A DNA stretch of 28,953 nt from JAISGQ01 sp045604945 (GTDB taxonomy: Bacteria; Bacillota; Clostridia; Oscillospirales; Acutalibacteraceae), in assembly GCA_045604945.1 (NCBI GenBank), contig JAZUPA010000075.1, positions 1 through 28,953 on the forward strand, given 5' to 3'. Below, in pieces: positions 1-7,714 of this stretch. The notes beneath the pieces were generated by a model that was given only the letters and a program-made list of their open reading frames with translations, searched no databases and had not been told where the DNA came from. Position 1 is the first letter of the stretch; every line of letters begins with the position of its first letter. A program made the position numbers and the translations under genes.

Positions 1-67
1 GCTGCATTACGCAGAAGGTTGCGATGGATTCATTTATATCTATGGAAACAGGTATGCAGTCCTGCAA
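1..67 (-). CDS. 5' end of a further phage tail/late gene (partial)
   Basis: A strong ribosome binding site (AGGAGG) lies on the minus strand directly after the stop of the DNRLRE-like gene. It is followed about 7 nt later by a TTG that opens a reading frame (MQDCIPVSIDINES...) still open at the window edge after 22 codons. Its position after the fibre-like genes suggests another late phage protein, but too little is visible to name it. The TTG start is inferred from SD spacing. Confidence 0.4.
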   Translation of the reverse strand, partial: MQDCIPVSIDINESIATFCVMQ

Positions 68-69
68 TA

Positions 70-720
70 TTAACCCTCCTTGGTGTATGTTATTCTGAGC
101 TTTGCCGCGGAGCGTGAAAAACGCCCGTATCTTGAAATGGAATAGTTTGCATCGGCATCAAGACACAGTCCTTTTATCCTGCCGTCACGAAGTCCCTCTC
201 CCACTGAAGGGAGCAGCGCAACCCATTTGCCCTGACCTCGCGCAAAGGTCGGCGTGCCGCTGTCAGCAGCACCAAGGTCGGGACCTTCGTCCCAGCGGGC
301 AGGGGGGGATGAATAGCCGTGCTGCTTGATTGCAACACTGCAGGTGCTCTTGCCGTGGGTAACGGAGAGCCGCTGAAGATAAAGTTCAGCAGATACAATC
401 TGCGCACCTTTCAGGTCCTCCATTATCTGTGAAACAGGGAAAAACATGAGGGTTCTTCGGGCTGTTGCCTCTGTACCCCCATAAGAGCCGACTATCATCT
501 GCGTCTGATAGTCGTTCTCCTTACCGCCTGTTCCCCAGTAAATTTCCGCATCAGAAAGAGAATATGTCTTTGTAAGTGTTTCCGATGTGGGGAATATCTT
601 CTGCCATTCGCCGTTTTTACGGGCATTTACCCTTACTGCATCCGCAAAGCTCTCGCCGTTATATATCTTTACAGCCGTCACATTGCTGAAGGCTGTACCG
701 TTGTTTGCTCTGATTGCCAT
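70..720 (-). CDS. Phage tail/fibre-like protein with DNRLRE-type C-terminal domain
   Basis: 216 aa. The N-terminal part (about 1-50, AVKIYNGESFADAVRVNARKNGEW) resembles short head domains that attach host-interaction proteins to phage tail tips. Residues about 70-212 look like a DNRLRE beta-sandwich: ...SAELYLQRLS, GYSSPPARWDEGPDLG, then a terminal AKLRITYT strand, as in many Firmicute phage minor structural proteins. The start ATG has AAGGAG upstream. It is the last complete gene of the late operon in this window, after the tail-tip genes, which suits a surface-exposed adhesion or baseplate accessory protein. The phage context is strong; the exact role is inference. Confidence 0.6.
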   Translation of the reverse strand: MAIRANNGTAFSNVTAVKIYNGESFADAVRVNARKNGEWQKIFPTSETLTKTYSLSDAEIYWGTGGKENDYQTQMIVGSYGGTEATARRTLMFFPVSQIMEDLKGAQIVSAELYLQRLSVTHGKSTCSVAIKQHGYSSPPARWDEGPDLGAADSGTPTFARGQGKWVALLPSVGEGLRDGRIKGLCLDADANYSISRYGRFSRSAAKLRITYTKEG

Positions 721-729
721 AGCAGCTCC

Positions 730-1293
730 TTATTCTGTCACGAACCACAGGTCGCCCTCTGCGGCATTTGCAGGTTCTTCAGAGCCCACAAAAAGCTTTC
801 TGCCTGTACCGCCGCCGAGAGTTTCTGCAATCTGTTCTACTGATGTCAGGGTCGTTCCTTTTATGACAATTCTGAAAAGCGCAACCTGATTTACGTCGCC
901 TGCCGTCAGCAGGTCACCTGTCACAAGGGCGGGGTCCGCAGGCGAAGTGCCTGCATCCCCTGTGATTACGGTGAATACAAGCTCGTCGGCTACCTCTGCA
1001 GAGCCGCGGGTAAACTGTGCTGCAACAATATCGTGGCGCGAAAGCCCCTGTGTACCGCTGACAATCGCAAGCTCTTCGCTTTCTCCGTTGGGTACATAAA
1101 GCACATAGCCCCTGTTTGAAGCTCCGCCTCCTGCAAGTCTGATAAGATTATCGCTGACCCTTTCGCAGGTAAGCGAGCCGAGTATACCGCTTTTCTCTCC
1201 CAGAATGGCGTTATGGATAAATGCATCATCATCGGCTGTGATGTGTGCATCGGAAGAAAGCGGAGTGTTGATTGTAATAGCCTTCTGGCTCAA
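730..1293 (-). CDS. Phage tail-tip/receptor-binding-region protein, unrecognised family
   Basis: 187 aa, starting with TTG after a purine-rich AAAGGAAAGGAA ribosome binding site. The N-terminus (AITINTPLSSDAHITADDDAFIHNAILGEKSGIL) and central segment (SNRGYVLYVPNGESEELAIVSGTQGLSRHDIVAAQF) match the general pattern of small Firmicute phage proteins between the tail-associated protein and the fibre. It ends with the EGDLWFVTE sequence often seen at the end of fibre or baseplate segments. No catalytic motif, signal peptide or membrane segment is visible. It ends 10 bp before the fibre-like gene, consistent with cotranscription. The function is not established. Confidence 0.55.
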   Translation of the reverse strand: MSQKAITINTPLSSDAHITADDDAFIHNAILGEKSGILGSLTCERVSDNLIRLAGGGASNRGYVLYVPNGESEELAIVSGTQGLSRHDIVAAQFTRGSAEVADELVFTVITGDAGTSPADPALVTGDLLTAGDVNQVALFRIVIKGTTLTSVEQIAETLGGGTGRKLFVGSEEPANAAEGDLWFVTE

Positions 1294-1311
1294 AATATCA
1301 TTCCTTTCCTT

Positions 1312-2304
1312 TTAAGAAAGAGTATGCGTGATCTGTACGCTGTTCTCTTCAATAACAAGACGGATGCCTGTTACAGTAAGTGTTGCCGTCATCCCTGTAA
1401 GCAGGTCCCGTGCGCCGGCAATATCTCCCAGCTCAAGACAGACGTCGCTGTCTCCCACGGATATTTCCAGCCTGTTAATCTCGCCCTGACCCGAAAGCTT
1501 TCGTCTTGCCGCCTCCTCAAGGGCTGATACCGATTCAACCGCTGAGTAGTCATAAATATATGTGCTCAGCTCCTTGTCTCCGGGGATTCCTTCTGCGGTG
1601 CTGTCATTTGTGACTGTACCGTCGGGAAGCCGCCACAGCTCCAGAATATCGCGGTCTTCAAGGGTGCCTCTGCCAAGGGCGATTATGTGGTTATATATGA
1701 CTCCCTGCCTTGTTGATACAACGCTTGAATTATATTCCTGGGAAAACTCTATCTCGCCTGTATGGTCAGCAGTGTGCTCAGCGCCGATGGTTACCTGTCC
1801 GTTTTCAAACACCGCATAAACTCTTGCTCCCTGCTTTGAAAGCAGTGTCTCTGCCGCATTGAGCAGGGACTTGTAGCGGATTGCGCCTGTGCAGATTATT
1901 CCGCTGTCGGAGGTCTCTGCCTTTATATATGAAGGTGCATTGCTGAGAAAGCTCGCAAGCATGGTGTTTGCTTCCATTTCCTTTACCCTGAAGTGGGTGT
2001 CCCCCTCCAGGGGGACTACCGCAAATCTTTCCAGCAGACCTCTCCAGCAGGTACCGTAAAGCCTTACCCTCTCGTCTACGGCACTGTGTACGATTCTGTC
2101 CACCCTGCCGCCCCACGGAGTGTCGGGTATATAGACATAGTACCCGCACTCTATGGGATTCTGCGCCCAGATATTAGCATCCATTACGAGCTCAAAATCG
2201 TTGTCTGCGTTTTCTGTGCTCATTCCAAGCTGGGCATCAAACTTAATGTAGTGGAGTATCTCTCCGCATTCGTTGAAATTTCCATCGGCATATATCAGCT
2301 CCAT
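1312..2304 (-). CDS. Phage tail-associated (Tal / Gp37-like) structural protein
   Basis: 330 aa, ATG preceded by AAAGGAG. It follows the distal tail protein gene, overlapping it by 10 bp, which is the usual place for the tail hub or tail-associated protein. The N-terminal half (ELIYADGNFNECGEILHYIKFDAQLGMSTENADNDFELVM... PDTPWGGRVDRIVHS... CWRGLLERFAVVP) resembles the hub fold of ReqiPepy6 Gp37-like/Tal proteins that bind beneath Dit. The C-terminus (LEISVGDSDVCLELGDIAGARDLLTGMTATLTVTGIRLVIEENSVQITHTL) also matches the end of this family. No peptidase or lysozyme extension is present: the protein is hub-length only. The assignment rests on family resemblance plus gene order. Confidence 0.7.
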   Translation of the reverse strand: MELIYADGNFNECGEILHYIKFDAQLGMSTENADNDFELVMDANIWAQNPIECGYYVYIPDTPWGGRVDRIVHSAVDERVRLYGTCWRGLLERFAVVPLEGDTHFRVKEMEANTMLASFLSNAPSYIKAETSDSGIICTGAIRYKSLLNAAETLLSKQGARVYAVFENGQVTIGAEHTADHTGEIEFSQEYNSSVVSTRQGVIYNHIIALGRGTLEDRDILELWRLPDGTVTNDSTAEGIPGDKELSTYIYDYSAVESVSALEEAARRKLSGQGEINRLEISVGDSDVCLELGDIAGARDLLTGMTATLTVTGIRLVIEENSVQITHTLS

Positions 2305-3128
2305 CTGGGCTCACTCCTTTGCTTTATGAGGGTGATGTCCATATTAAGCTCTCCCTGACATTCCATAAGGGATGTTCCCTTGGGGGCATAGGAAAAGATA
2401 TTGCCGTTTTTCAGACGGCGGTTGAAAAGATTTGTCTTTTCGCCCGTTGCGGAATACTTGTAAACCGTTCTTTCAGTCTGGTCAATAACCGCACTTTCTC
2501 CCTTTCCGAGGGTCACGTCAAGACCAATCACTGTGCCGTCAATCGAAAATCTCGGATTTTCAATCGGTCCGAATATTCTGATTATCATGGGCGACGGCGC
2601 ATAATGGTCATTTATAAGACTTGCATGTCGGGCAAGAGAGGTGTAGCGGAAGGGGTATTTTTTCGGGTATTTAAGCCCCTTTATATCTGTTTCCGTTCTG
2701 AAGTTGAAGGAATAGGTGCGCTCGGTACACCAGCAGGGATTCTGCGGAAAGAATGACAGTGTCATTTTCACGCAGTGGGGCCAGTCCTTTGACACGGTCT
2801 TTTCTCCTGCGCTCGCAAAGCAGCTGAGATACTGTCCGCCTATGTAAAGTCTGCCCGGAGACAGCTCCTCTGTATCTGCACTGAGGGTGTCCGCCAGCTT
2901 GTTCATCGCTTCGTTGAACTGCTCCGCGCTGTCCCCGTACACATAGAGAGTCAGCTTTCGCACATTGTTCTGCCTGCGGCGTGAAACCACCCTGCCTCCG
3001 TCCTGCAGAGGACGGGCGGCAAAGCCCAGGGACCATGAAAAATCATAAAGCTCGCTTTTCTCTGTATAATACGGCTTTCTGTCAAGCTTCAGCTCAACGC
3101 CTTTTGAATTGACATATGTTATTTCCAC
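2295..3128 (-). CDS. Distal tail protein (Dit-like siphovirus tail component)
   Basis: 277 aa with a GTG start behind AGGGGG. The N-terminal about 140 residues (YDFSWSLGFAARPLQDGGRVVSRRRQNNVRKLTLYVYGDSAEQFNEAMNKL...) resemble the Dit ring domain that joins the tail tube to the tip. The C-terminal half (APSPMIIRIFGPIENPRFSIDGTVIGLDVTLGKGESAVID, ...LFNRRLKNGNIFSYAPKG) resembles the galectin-like domain of Siphovirus-type tail components. It lies directly after the tape measure gene and before the Tal-like gene, the canonical Dit position. Product name is well supported by order and resemblance; symmetry and interactions are not visible. Confidence 0.75.
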   Translation of the reverse strand: MEITYVNSKGVELKLDRKPYYTEKSELYDFSWSLGFAARPLQDGGRVVSRRRQNNVRKLTLYVYGDSAEQFNEAMNKLADTLSADTEELSPGRLYIGGQYLSCFASAGEKTVSKDWPHCVKMTLSFFPQNPCWCTERTYSFNFRTETDIKGLKYPKKYPFRYTSLARHASLINDHYAPSPMIIRIFGPIENPRFSIDGTVIGLDVTLGKGESAVIDQTERTVYKYSATGEKTNLFNRRLKNGNIFSYAPKGTSLMECQGELNMDITLIKQRSEPRWS

Positions 3129-3139
3129 CGACTGCCCCC

Positions 3140-3940
3140 TTATGTGTATTCCCTGACAAGAACTCCGAAGGTTCTCCTGTCGAGCTCTATGCTCTGCCTG
3201 CCGGAGGACAGCAGATCGATGAGCGTATCGAGCTTTCGGGAGAGAACGTCACTGAAGCTGTCCTGCGCTGTTCTTGTCTGTTCGGGGAATGCAGCCTGCG
3301 GCTCAAATGTCTGAGCAGAAAACTGCACTGCACCTTCCGAGGAAAGGGTCGGCACGGCACCCTCTGCAAGTCCTCTCGAAGCCTTTTCCACATCGCTCCG
3401 CATATCGTTCAGACCCTGCACCATTCCTTCGCCTGTAAAGCGTCCCACCTGACGCATTACGCGGGAGGGCGATGCTATTCCCAGTGCCTTTTTCATAGTT
3501 GCCGAAACGCTGTTTGCTATGGATTTCGCCTTTGCTATAATGCTCGCCTGCTTTGAGGCAAGACCGTTTATAAGCCCCTGACCGAAATCCCTCATTATGG
3601 AATTTCCTCCCGATACCGTTTCTCTCATCGGTGTCAGGATGCTGTTTTTTATAGCCTGACCTGAGGGTGCGACCTTTGCAGCTGTCTGCCCCACCGATTC
3701 CGAAATGGTCAGGCAGGAATCCTTTACTGCCCGCGATGCTTTTTCCACAGGCTGCTGAAACTGCGGAAAAATTATTCCGCCGACCCACGCAAGAGCCTCT
3801 CCCAGAGTGCCGATGCTGCCGCTCTGTTCCGAACTGAAAATGCTGAGAAACGAGAGTCTTGAAAGCGCCTTGTCAAGACTTGTCGAAAATGGTTCTGCAT
3901 CAAGTATCAGACTTGCGCTTATCGTTCCTGCGTCTATCAT
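3140..3940 (-). CDS. Very short tail tape measure protein
   Basis: 266 aa, ATG after GGGGAG. Residues 157-173 (SPSRVMRQVGRFTGEGM), followed by VQGL, are a hallmark of the C-terminal part of siphophage tape measures. The preceding helical, Ala/Ser-rich stretch with a hydrophobic patch (about 43-60, IGTLGEALAWVGGIIFPQF) is also typical. Position after the chaperones and before Dit is canonical. Tape measure length sets tail length, and phage versions are usually several hundred to over 1000 residues, so this one is unusually short. It looks as if the N-terminus (TISASLILD) is fused almost directly to the conserved C-terminal block. No frameshift or lost reading frame is seen. It overlaps the upstream chaperone-2 frame by 41 bp. 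Confidence 0.75.
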   Translation of the reverse strand: MIDAGTISASLILDAEPFSTSLDKALSRLSFLSIFSSEQSGSIGTLGEALAWVGGIIFPQFQQPVEKASRAVKDSCLTISESVGQTAAKVAPSGQAIKNSILTPMRETVSGGNSIMRDFGQGLINGLASKQASIIAKAKSIANSVSATMKKALGIASPSRVMRQVGRFTGEGMVQGLNDMRSDVEKASRGLAEGAVPTLSSEGAVQFSAQTFEPQAAFPEQTRTAQDSFSDVLSRKLDTLIDLLSSGRQSIELDRRTFGVLVREYT

Positions 3941-4154
3941 TAAAAATCACTCCCCTGCGCTGCAGCATTGATGCCACAGCCGTTTTATTGTCGCACTGAC
4001 GCCACGCATCCGGTATTTCACCTGTATCCTCCAGCTTTGACATCATATAGAGACAGGCTTCATCAAAACACCATGCCGTGTAGCTGTCAGTAATTCCCAT
4101 TACTTCACTGGGTCTGCACTGAAATCTCCTGCCCGACAGCAGCACTGTCAGCAT
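3900..4154 (-). CDS. Tail assembly chaperone, second reading frame (gpT-like)
   Basis: 84 codons from the first ATG. The TDSYTAWCFDEACLYMMSKLEDTGEIPD segment resembles the small protein encoded after the gpG-like chaperone in Firmicute siphophages. The ATG has only GAGG directly abutting it, with no usable spacing. It lies 50 bp inside the upstream chaperone gene, in the +1 frame. The frame is open upstream as far as a TGA at 4179-4181, leaving room for a ribosomal frameshift, so the real product may be a gpG-T fusion of about 202 aa. Lambda G/GT and many tail chaperones work this way; here it is inference. Confidence 0.65.
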   Translation of the reverse strand: MLTVLLSGRRFQCRPSEVMGITDSYTAWCFDEACLYMMSKLEDTGEIPDAWRQCDNKTAVASMLQRRGVIFNDRRRNDKRKSDT

Positions 4155-4509
4155 CCTCGCGCTTTTTGCGAAAGGGAATCAGTGCGCGCACTCCTCCCTG
4201 AGCAAAGGCGTAGATTGCAGAAAGCTGCTCATCGGTAAGGGTAATTCCCTGCTCTCTCAGCTCGTCAAAGGTCGGTGAGACCAGCGAGCTTTTTGCAAAA
4301 AGAACAAGAAGTCTGCCAAGCTCATCGAGCTGTATCTGAGCCTTTCCGCCTTCGTTGAACAGCTCTCTTGCACAGGCAAGAAGCTCATTGGGGATAACCC
4401 CTTCTGCCGCAAGAGACAGCAGAGACGGACGTCTGAGCTTCACTTCAATACTGCCATCTCCTGAAAAGGAGGGGATTTCCACATCAAATACCGTCTCAAT
4501 GCTCATCAT
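4105..4509 (-). CDS. Tail assembly chaperone (gpG-like)
   Basis: 134 aa. It resembles the chaperones that coat the tape measure before tube polymerisation: LRRPSLLSLAAEGVIPNELL near residue 26, an FDELREQGITLTDEQLSAIYAFAQGGVRALIPFR stretch near 80-114, and a short charged tail. It starts at an ATG overlapping the major tail protein stop (ATGA), so translation is probably coupled. The codons CCC TTT CGC AAA AAG at 4176-4162 lie in the overlap with the next frame and offer plausible slip positions. Gene order (major tail protein, chaperones, tape measure) supports the call. Confidence 0.7.
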   Translation of the reverse strand: MMSIETVFDVEIPSFSGDGSIEVKLRRPSLLSLAAEGVIPNELLACARELFNEGGKAQIQLDELGRLLVLFAKSSLVSPTFDELREQGITLTDEQLSAIYAFAQGGVRALIPFRKKREDADSAAVGQEISVQTQ

Positions 4510-5207
4510 ATGGCAGTACCCTTTACGAAGCCTTCCTCAGTTTTGCAGATGCACTCACCTGCTGCAAGCTCGATGCCCTGAACAGTCATCGCAGCAGTTG
4601 CCACATATTCCTGACCCGGCACCGCATCCGCAGGCATATCGGATGCTGCGCTGAGATAAACGGGCATTGCATCCATACAGTCGATAAGCAGCTGAGTTTT
4701 TCCGCCCTCCGCTCTTGATTTGAGGGTGTATTCGGGACTTACAAACTCGCCGTCCTCAAAGCTGAATGACGCAGCAGAGCCAAAGCAGCCGGGGAAGGTG
4801 AAGCGGTAATAGCACTTTGTAGCACCGTCATAATCCTTTTCCTCAGAGTAGATTCTTAGCACAAATCTTGTATGCTCCGCCGCTGCGCCCGCAACAGGTG
4901 CGTTATAGCTTTCAAAATTGCCCTCTGCATCGTATTCAACAGAGCCGCCCTGCGCAAAGGCAAGCAGCTCGGGAGAGAATACAACGTCCTTGAGCTTGAT
5001 GTTGTAGCCCTTGAGAATATCCTCCAGCACATTCTGAGCAAGAATGGTGTTGCGTGTTCTGAGTTCTTCCTCCTTGCCCTCAGAAAGCACAGGCTCGGGA
5101 GTCACACTCTTTGCACTTGTAAATCTGAAAAAGCGCGGTGTTTCCTCCATGGTTATGATTTCAGCACCGCTGATATTTGCAATGGGGCTTGAATTTACAG
5201 TACCCAT
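4506..5207 (-). CDS. Major tail (tube) protein
   Basis: 233 aa, ATG after AAAGGAA. It sits between the tail terminator and the tail chaperones, the fixed place of the tube protein in siphophages. The sequence is beta-rich and acidic, with a conserved-looking core (ILKGYNIKLKDVVFSPELLAFAQGG... KCYYRFTFPGCFGSAASFSFEDGEFVSPEYTLKSRAEGGKTQLLIDCMD) typical of Firmicute phage tube proteins. The C-terminal 50 residues (PGQEYVATAAMTVQGIELAAGECICKTEEGFVKG) read like a small extra domain on the tube surface. A long inverted repeat lies just upstream of its ribosome binding site, which may help express this high-copy protein. Confidence 0.75.
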   Translation of the reverse strand: MGTVNSSPIANISGAEIITMEETPRFFRFTSAKSVTPEPVLSEGKEEELRTRNTILAQNVLEDILKGYNIKLKDVVFSPELLAFAQGGSVEYDAEGNFESYNAPVAGAAAEHTRFVLRIYSEEKDYDGATKCYYRFTFPGCFGSAASFSFEDGEFVSPEYTLKSRAEGGKTQLLIDCMDAMPVYLSAASDMPADAVPGQEYVATAAMTVQGIELAAGECICKTEEGFVKGTAI

Positions 5208-5238
5208 ATCTAATTCCTTTCTTAATGAATTTAATTTT

Positions 5239-5301
5239 CGCGCTCTGTATCGCCCTTAACCGATTTTATTATCTGTGACGTTATGCTGCGTACAGAGCGC
5301 G
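5239..5301 (-). repeat. 11-bp inverted repeat with 41-nt loop upstream of the major tail gene
   Basis: 5239-5249 (CGCGCTCTGTA) and 5291-5301 (TACAGAGCGCG) are perfect reverse complements. The structure lies in the 106-bp gap between the tail terminator gene and the major tail protein gene and ends about 20 nt upstream of the latter's ribosome binding site. In RNA it would form a stable stem, possibly a processing or stabilising element. No U-tract follows, so it is not a standard terminator. Confidence 0.6.
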
Positions 5302-5313
5302 TATATTGTATAC

Positions 5314-5667
5314 TTATCCGTCCAGTCCGTACTGAACGCGGTAATCAAGATAAACGGTATATGCCTTGTAGGTGTCATCAACCGTGCAGGAGCTGATATT
5401 CTCGCAGGGACGCACCGCACCGCTTTCAACAAGGGGCTTCATGGCTTTCTCCGCCATTCTTTTCTGTTCCGCCAATGTCAGAAATCTTCCTGTCGGCGCA
5501 TAGATATGAATCCTCAAAAGGCTGTAGCCCGTTGCCCCTGAGGGATGTGAACCAAAAGGCTGCACCACACAGTAGGGGGCTGTGCATATTCCCTCATGCA
5601 TCGCCGGCATATATACCGTCAGACCTTCCTTTTTCAGTGCTTCAACGCACTGTCTGAGCTGTCTCAT
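5314..5667 (-). CDS. Tail terminator / tail completion protein
   Basis: 117 aa, starting at an ATG that overlaps the previous stop (ATGA). The pattern (short N-terminal helix RQCVEALKKEGL, APYCVVQPFGSHPSGATGYSLLRIHIYAPTGRFLTLAEQKRMAEKAMKPL, then DTYKAYTVYLDYRVQYG) matches the small alpha/beta tail-terminator/minor-capsid proteins encoded just before the major tail protein in Firmicute siphophages. These cap the tail tube and join it to the head. Call is by resemblance and position. Confidence 0.65.
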   Translation of the reverse strand: MRQLRQCVEALKKEGLTVYMPAMHEGICTAPYCVVQPFGSHPSGATGYSLLRIHIYAPTGRFLTLAEQKRMAEKAMKPLVESGAVRPCENISSCTVDDTYKAYTVYLDYRVQYGLDG

Positions 5668-6020
5668 ACCGTCACCTCTTCCAGCGCCAGTGCCACGTTG
5701 TCAAGAATCCCTCTGTGCATATCGAGAATGGTCGGAAACAGTATGCTGAATCTTCCGTCATAAAACAGCTCAAGCTTTACGGAATAATCCATCTTTCCAA
5801 TCAGGCGCAGCTGCTTCTTTCCGAAGTTCTCAAGCTCAGGGGTTCCGCTCAGTGTTCTGCGGGCATTGCCTGTTCTGTCGGTCCACGGAGCATTCAGTTT
5901 CGCTGCCGCTTCCACCTCCATGGCAGAATCGATAAAGACCCTGTCCACTGTTCCGTCGGCGATTTTCCTGATCATGGCAATTTTCTGCCTTGTTTCAAGG
6001 TCATCTATACTGATCTTCAT
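5664..6020 (-). CDS. HK97 gp10-like neck protein
   Basis: 118 aa. The central APWTDRTGNARRTLSG motif (about residues 43-58) is the signature of the HK97-gp10/tail-component family, small proteins of the head-tail neck. The N-terminal helical segment (TRQKIAMIRKIADGTVDRVFIDSAMEVEAAAKLNAP) and the hydrophobic tail (YDGRFSILFPTILDMHRGILDNVALAL) fit that family. It shares 4-bp ATGA overlaps with both neighbours, indicating a tightly coupled connector operon. Confidence 0.75.
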   Translation of the reverse strand: MKISIDDLETRQKIAMIRKIADGTVDRVFIDSAMEVEAAAKLNAPWTDRTGNARRTLSGTPELENFGKKQLRLIGKMDYSVKLELFYDGRFSILFPTILDMHRGILDNVALALEEVTV

Positions 6021-6403
6021 ATCTGCCCCTCCGTTTCAACCAGAGAAAATCTGACAGGCAGATCGCTGAGCTGGGACTGTACGCAGTAGCGTTTATCCCC
6101 CGTCAGCACAATGTCTCCCACCTGCAGCGCATCAGCAGAGGATACCACCGTCAGGCGCACGTTTGATGCCTCGCCGAGTATTCCCGGCACTGCATATGAA
6201 GGGTCGGAGGGAGGACGAAGCTTTGTGATGAATCCGCAAAGAATGCCCTTTGTTAGGGTGTCTTTCAGCATTTCGCCCATTTCATCCTTTTCGCAGTGCA
6301 GATATTCCATTCTGGAAAGTGCATTGCGCATGTTTCTGCAAAGTCTGCCGCCGCAGCCTGCAAGACCTGTACACTGTGCGATTGCGTTCTCACATACTCC
6401 CAT
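6017..6403 (-). CDS. Head-closure / head-tail joining protein
   Basis: 128 aa, ATG preceded by GGAGG. It lies between the adaptor-like gene and the HK97-gp10-like gene, where siphophages encode the stopper or head-closure protein. The second half is a predicted small beta-barrel (PSYAVPGILGEASNVRLTVVSSADALQVGDIVLTGDKRYCVQSQLSDLPVRFSLVE) compatible with gp16/FII-type stoppers. The N-terminal 40 residues are unusually Cys-rich for a phage connector (Cys at 4, 11, 17, 22, 36). The role is inferred mainly from order. Confidence 0.55.
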   Translation of the reverse strand: MGVCENAIAQCTGLAGCGGRLCRNMRNALSRMEYLHCEKDEMGEMLKDTLTKGILCGFITKLRPPSDPSYAVPGILGEASNVRLTVVSSADALQVGDIVLTGDKRYCVQSQLSDLPVRFSLVETEGQI

Positions 6404-6405
6404 GC

Positions 6406-6696
6406 TTAGTTCACCCCTCCGTCTGCCCTCGGAAGCGTTCGGGTTTTATTCGGTCTGTAAAGACGAGCCAGAGAGAGCCAGTAGTCACGCGCACTTTCCG
6501 TTTCAAGCTCAGGCGTTACAAGCGCGCTGCACTCGGCAAGACGCAGACAGGCAACGTAGCTTGCCTTATCCACGTCTCCGCCGCATTCCCTGAGCAGCTC
6601 CGTCAGCTCCTGCTGTGACATTGTCGCACCTTCGCACTCACCCTGCATGGGTCTGAGTCTGCTTCTGAGCAGTTCGAGTTTTTCGGAACCGGTCAT
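6406..6696 (-). CDS. Head-tail adaptor (gp6/gp15-like)
   Basis: 96 aa, ATG after AAGGAG. The all-helical sequence with EKLELLRSRLRP at the start and MSQQELTELLRECGGDVDKASYVACLRLAECSALVTPELETESARDYWLSLARLYR afterwards is typical of the adaptor ring that binds beneath the portal in HK97/SPP1-like phages. It is the first gene after the major capsid protein and is followed at once by the other connector genes. Confidence 0.65.
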   Translation of the reverse strand: MTGSEKLELLRSRLRPMQGECEGATMSQQELTELLRECGGDVDKASYVACLRLAECSALVTPELETESARDYWLSLARLYRPNKTRTLPRADGGVN

Positions 6697-6711
6697 AGGG
6701 CTTCTCCTTTA

Positions 6712-7698
6712 TTATTCAGCTTCAGCTGCAGTCTCAACAAGAACCGCGGTACGGCTGTCGCCCTCACCGATATCGGTAATTTTAAGGTGCTTCCACATGG
6801 GACCGTGGTCAAGACCGATCTGACCGAAGATCTGGAATTCCTCCGCTGCACCGGTCTTGGAAAGAGCCTCGCGGAAGAAATTGCCCTTGCCGGGAACATC
6901 CTGCTCAACGGGTCTGATGCAGGAAATATCAGCACCGATAAGGGTGCCTGCAGGAACAAATCTGGAAAGAACAACGGATACAAGACCGAAGTCGGTTTCG
7001 ATCTGCATGATGTTCATGCCGCCGACATTTCTGGAAGGAGGAGCAAATGCGCCCCACTGAGTGGAATAGATGTCGGTGATCTGCTGCTTTACGTCGCTGC
7101 CGCAGAAGAGAACCATGTCGGTAAAGGTTGCGCCTGCATCGTAAGCCTTCTTGAAAGCAGCATTAAGAGCTGCCTTGGTAAGTGCTGTGCCGTTCATGGA
7201 TTCGGCAGTGCCGCAGGCATTGAGAATACCGCGGGTCTTGTTTGCCACATCAGAAGCACCGGAAAGCTGGTATACACCGTTGATAAAGGTGTACTCAACA
7301 TCTCTTGCGATCTTTTCAAGTGCGCGGGCAGTCTGGAAATCAAGCTCATCAGCGGTGCCGCCGTTGAGAGAGGTGATGCCGGAAAGTCTGCCGCCGGAGG
7401 AGAGTCTTGCGTAAGAAACAGAGACAGTCTCCTGGAAAATCTGGGTTACGTTGCTTTCCTGAGTTCTTGCGTAGGAAACCGCAGCAGGTGCAGCAAGAGA
7501 ACCGTTTTCGGTAATCTCAGGCTGGGATGCACCGGAGATGCTGTATTCTGCGCCTGTGGGGAACTGGAAGTTGTCGGTCTTTACCGCCTTTTCAGCGATA
7601 AGATTAAGAAACGGAGTTTCGGCAGGGGTAGAGGTATAGAGCTGTCCGATATAGTTGGGAAGATTCCACACGGTGCCTGTTCCTGTAATGTTTGCCAA
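6712..7698 (-). CDS. Major capsid protein (SU10/DUF5309-like, HK97 fold)
   Basis: 328 aa. The N-terminus TVWNLPNYIGQLYTSTPAETPFLNLIAEKAVKTDNFQFPTGAEY, followed by SQPEITENGSLAAPAAVSYARTQESNVTQIFQETVSVSYA, is the characteristic start of SU10-type major capsid proteins. The GVYQLSGASDVANKTRGILN and FKKAYDAGATFTDMVLFCGSDVKQQITDIYS segments match that family's P- and A-domain regions. It starts with TTG, unusual for a high-copy protein, with AGAAAGG 10 nt upstream. No capsid protease gene is visible and a scaffold gene lies just upstream, so assembly is probably scaffold-dependent without maturation cleavage (inference). Confidence 0.85.
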   Translation of the reverse strand: MANITGTGTVWNLPNYIGQLYTSTPAETPFLNLIAEKAVKTDNFQFPTGAEYSISGASQPEITENGSLAAPAAVSYARTQESNVTQIFQETVSVSYARLSSGGRLSGITSLNGGTADELDFQTARALEKIARDVEYTFINGVYQLSGASDVANKTRGILNACGTAESMNGTALTKAALNAAFKKAYDAGATFTDMVLFCGSDVKQQITDIYSTQWGAFAPPSRNVGGMNIMQIETDFGLVSVVLSRFVPAGTLIGADISCIRPVEQDVPGKGNFFREALSKTGAAEEFQIFGQIGLDHGPMWKHLKITDIGEGDSRTAVLVETAAEAE

Positions 7699-7714
7699 TG
7701 TAATCAGCCTTTCT

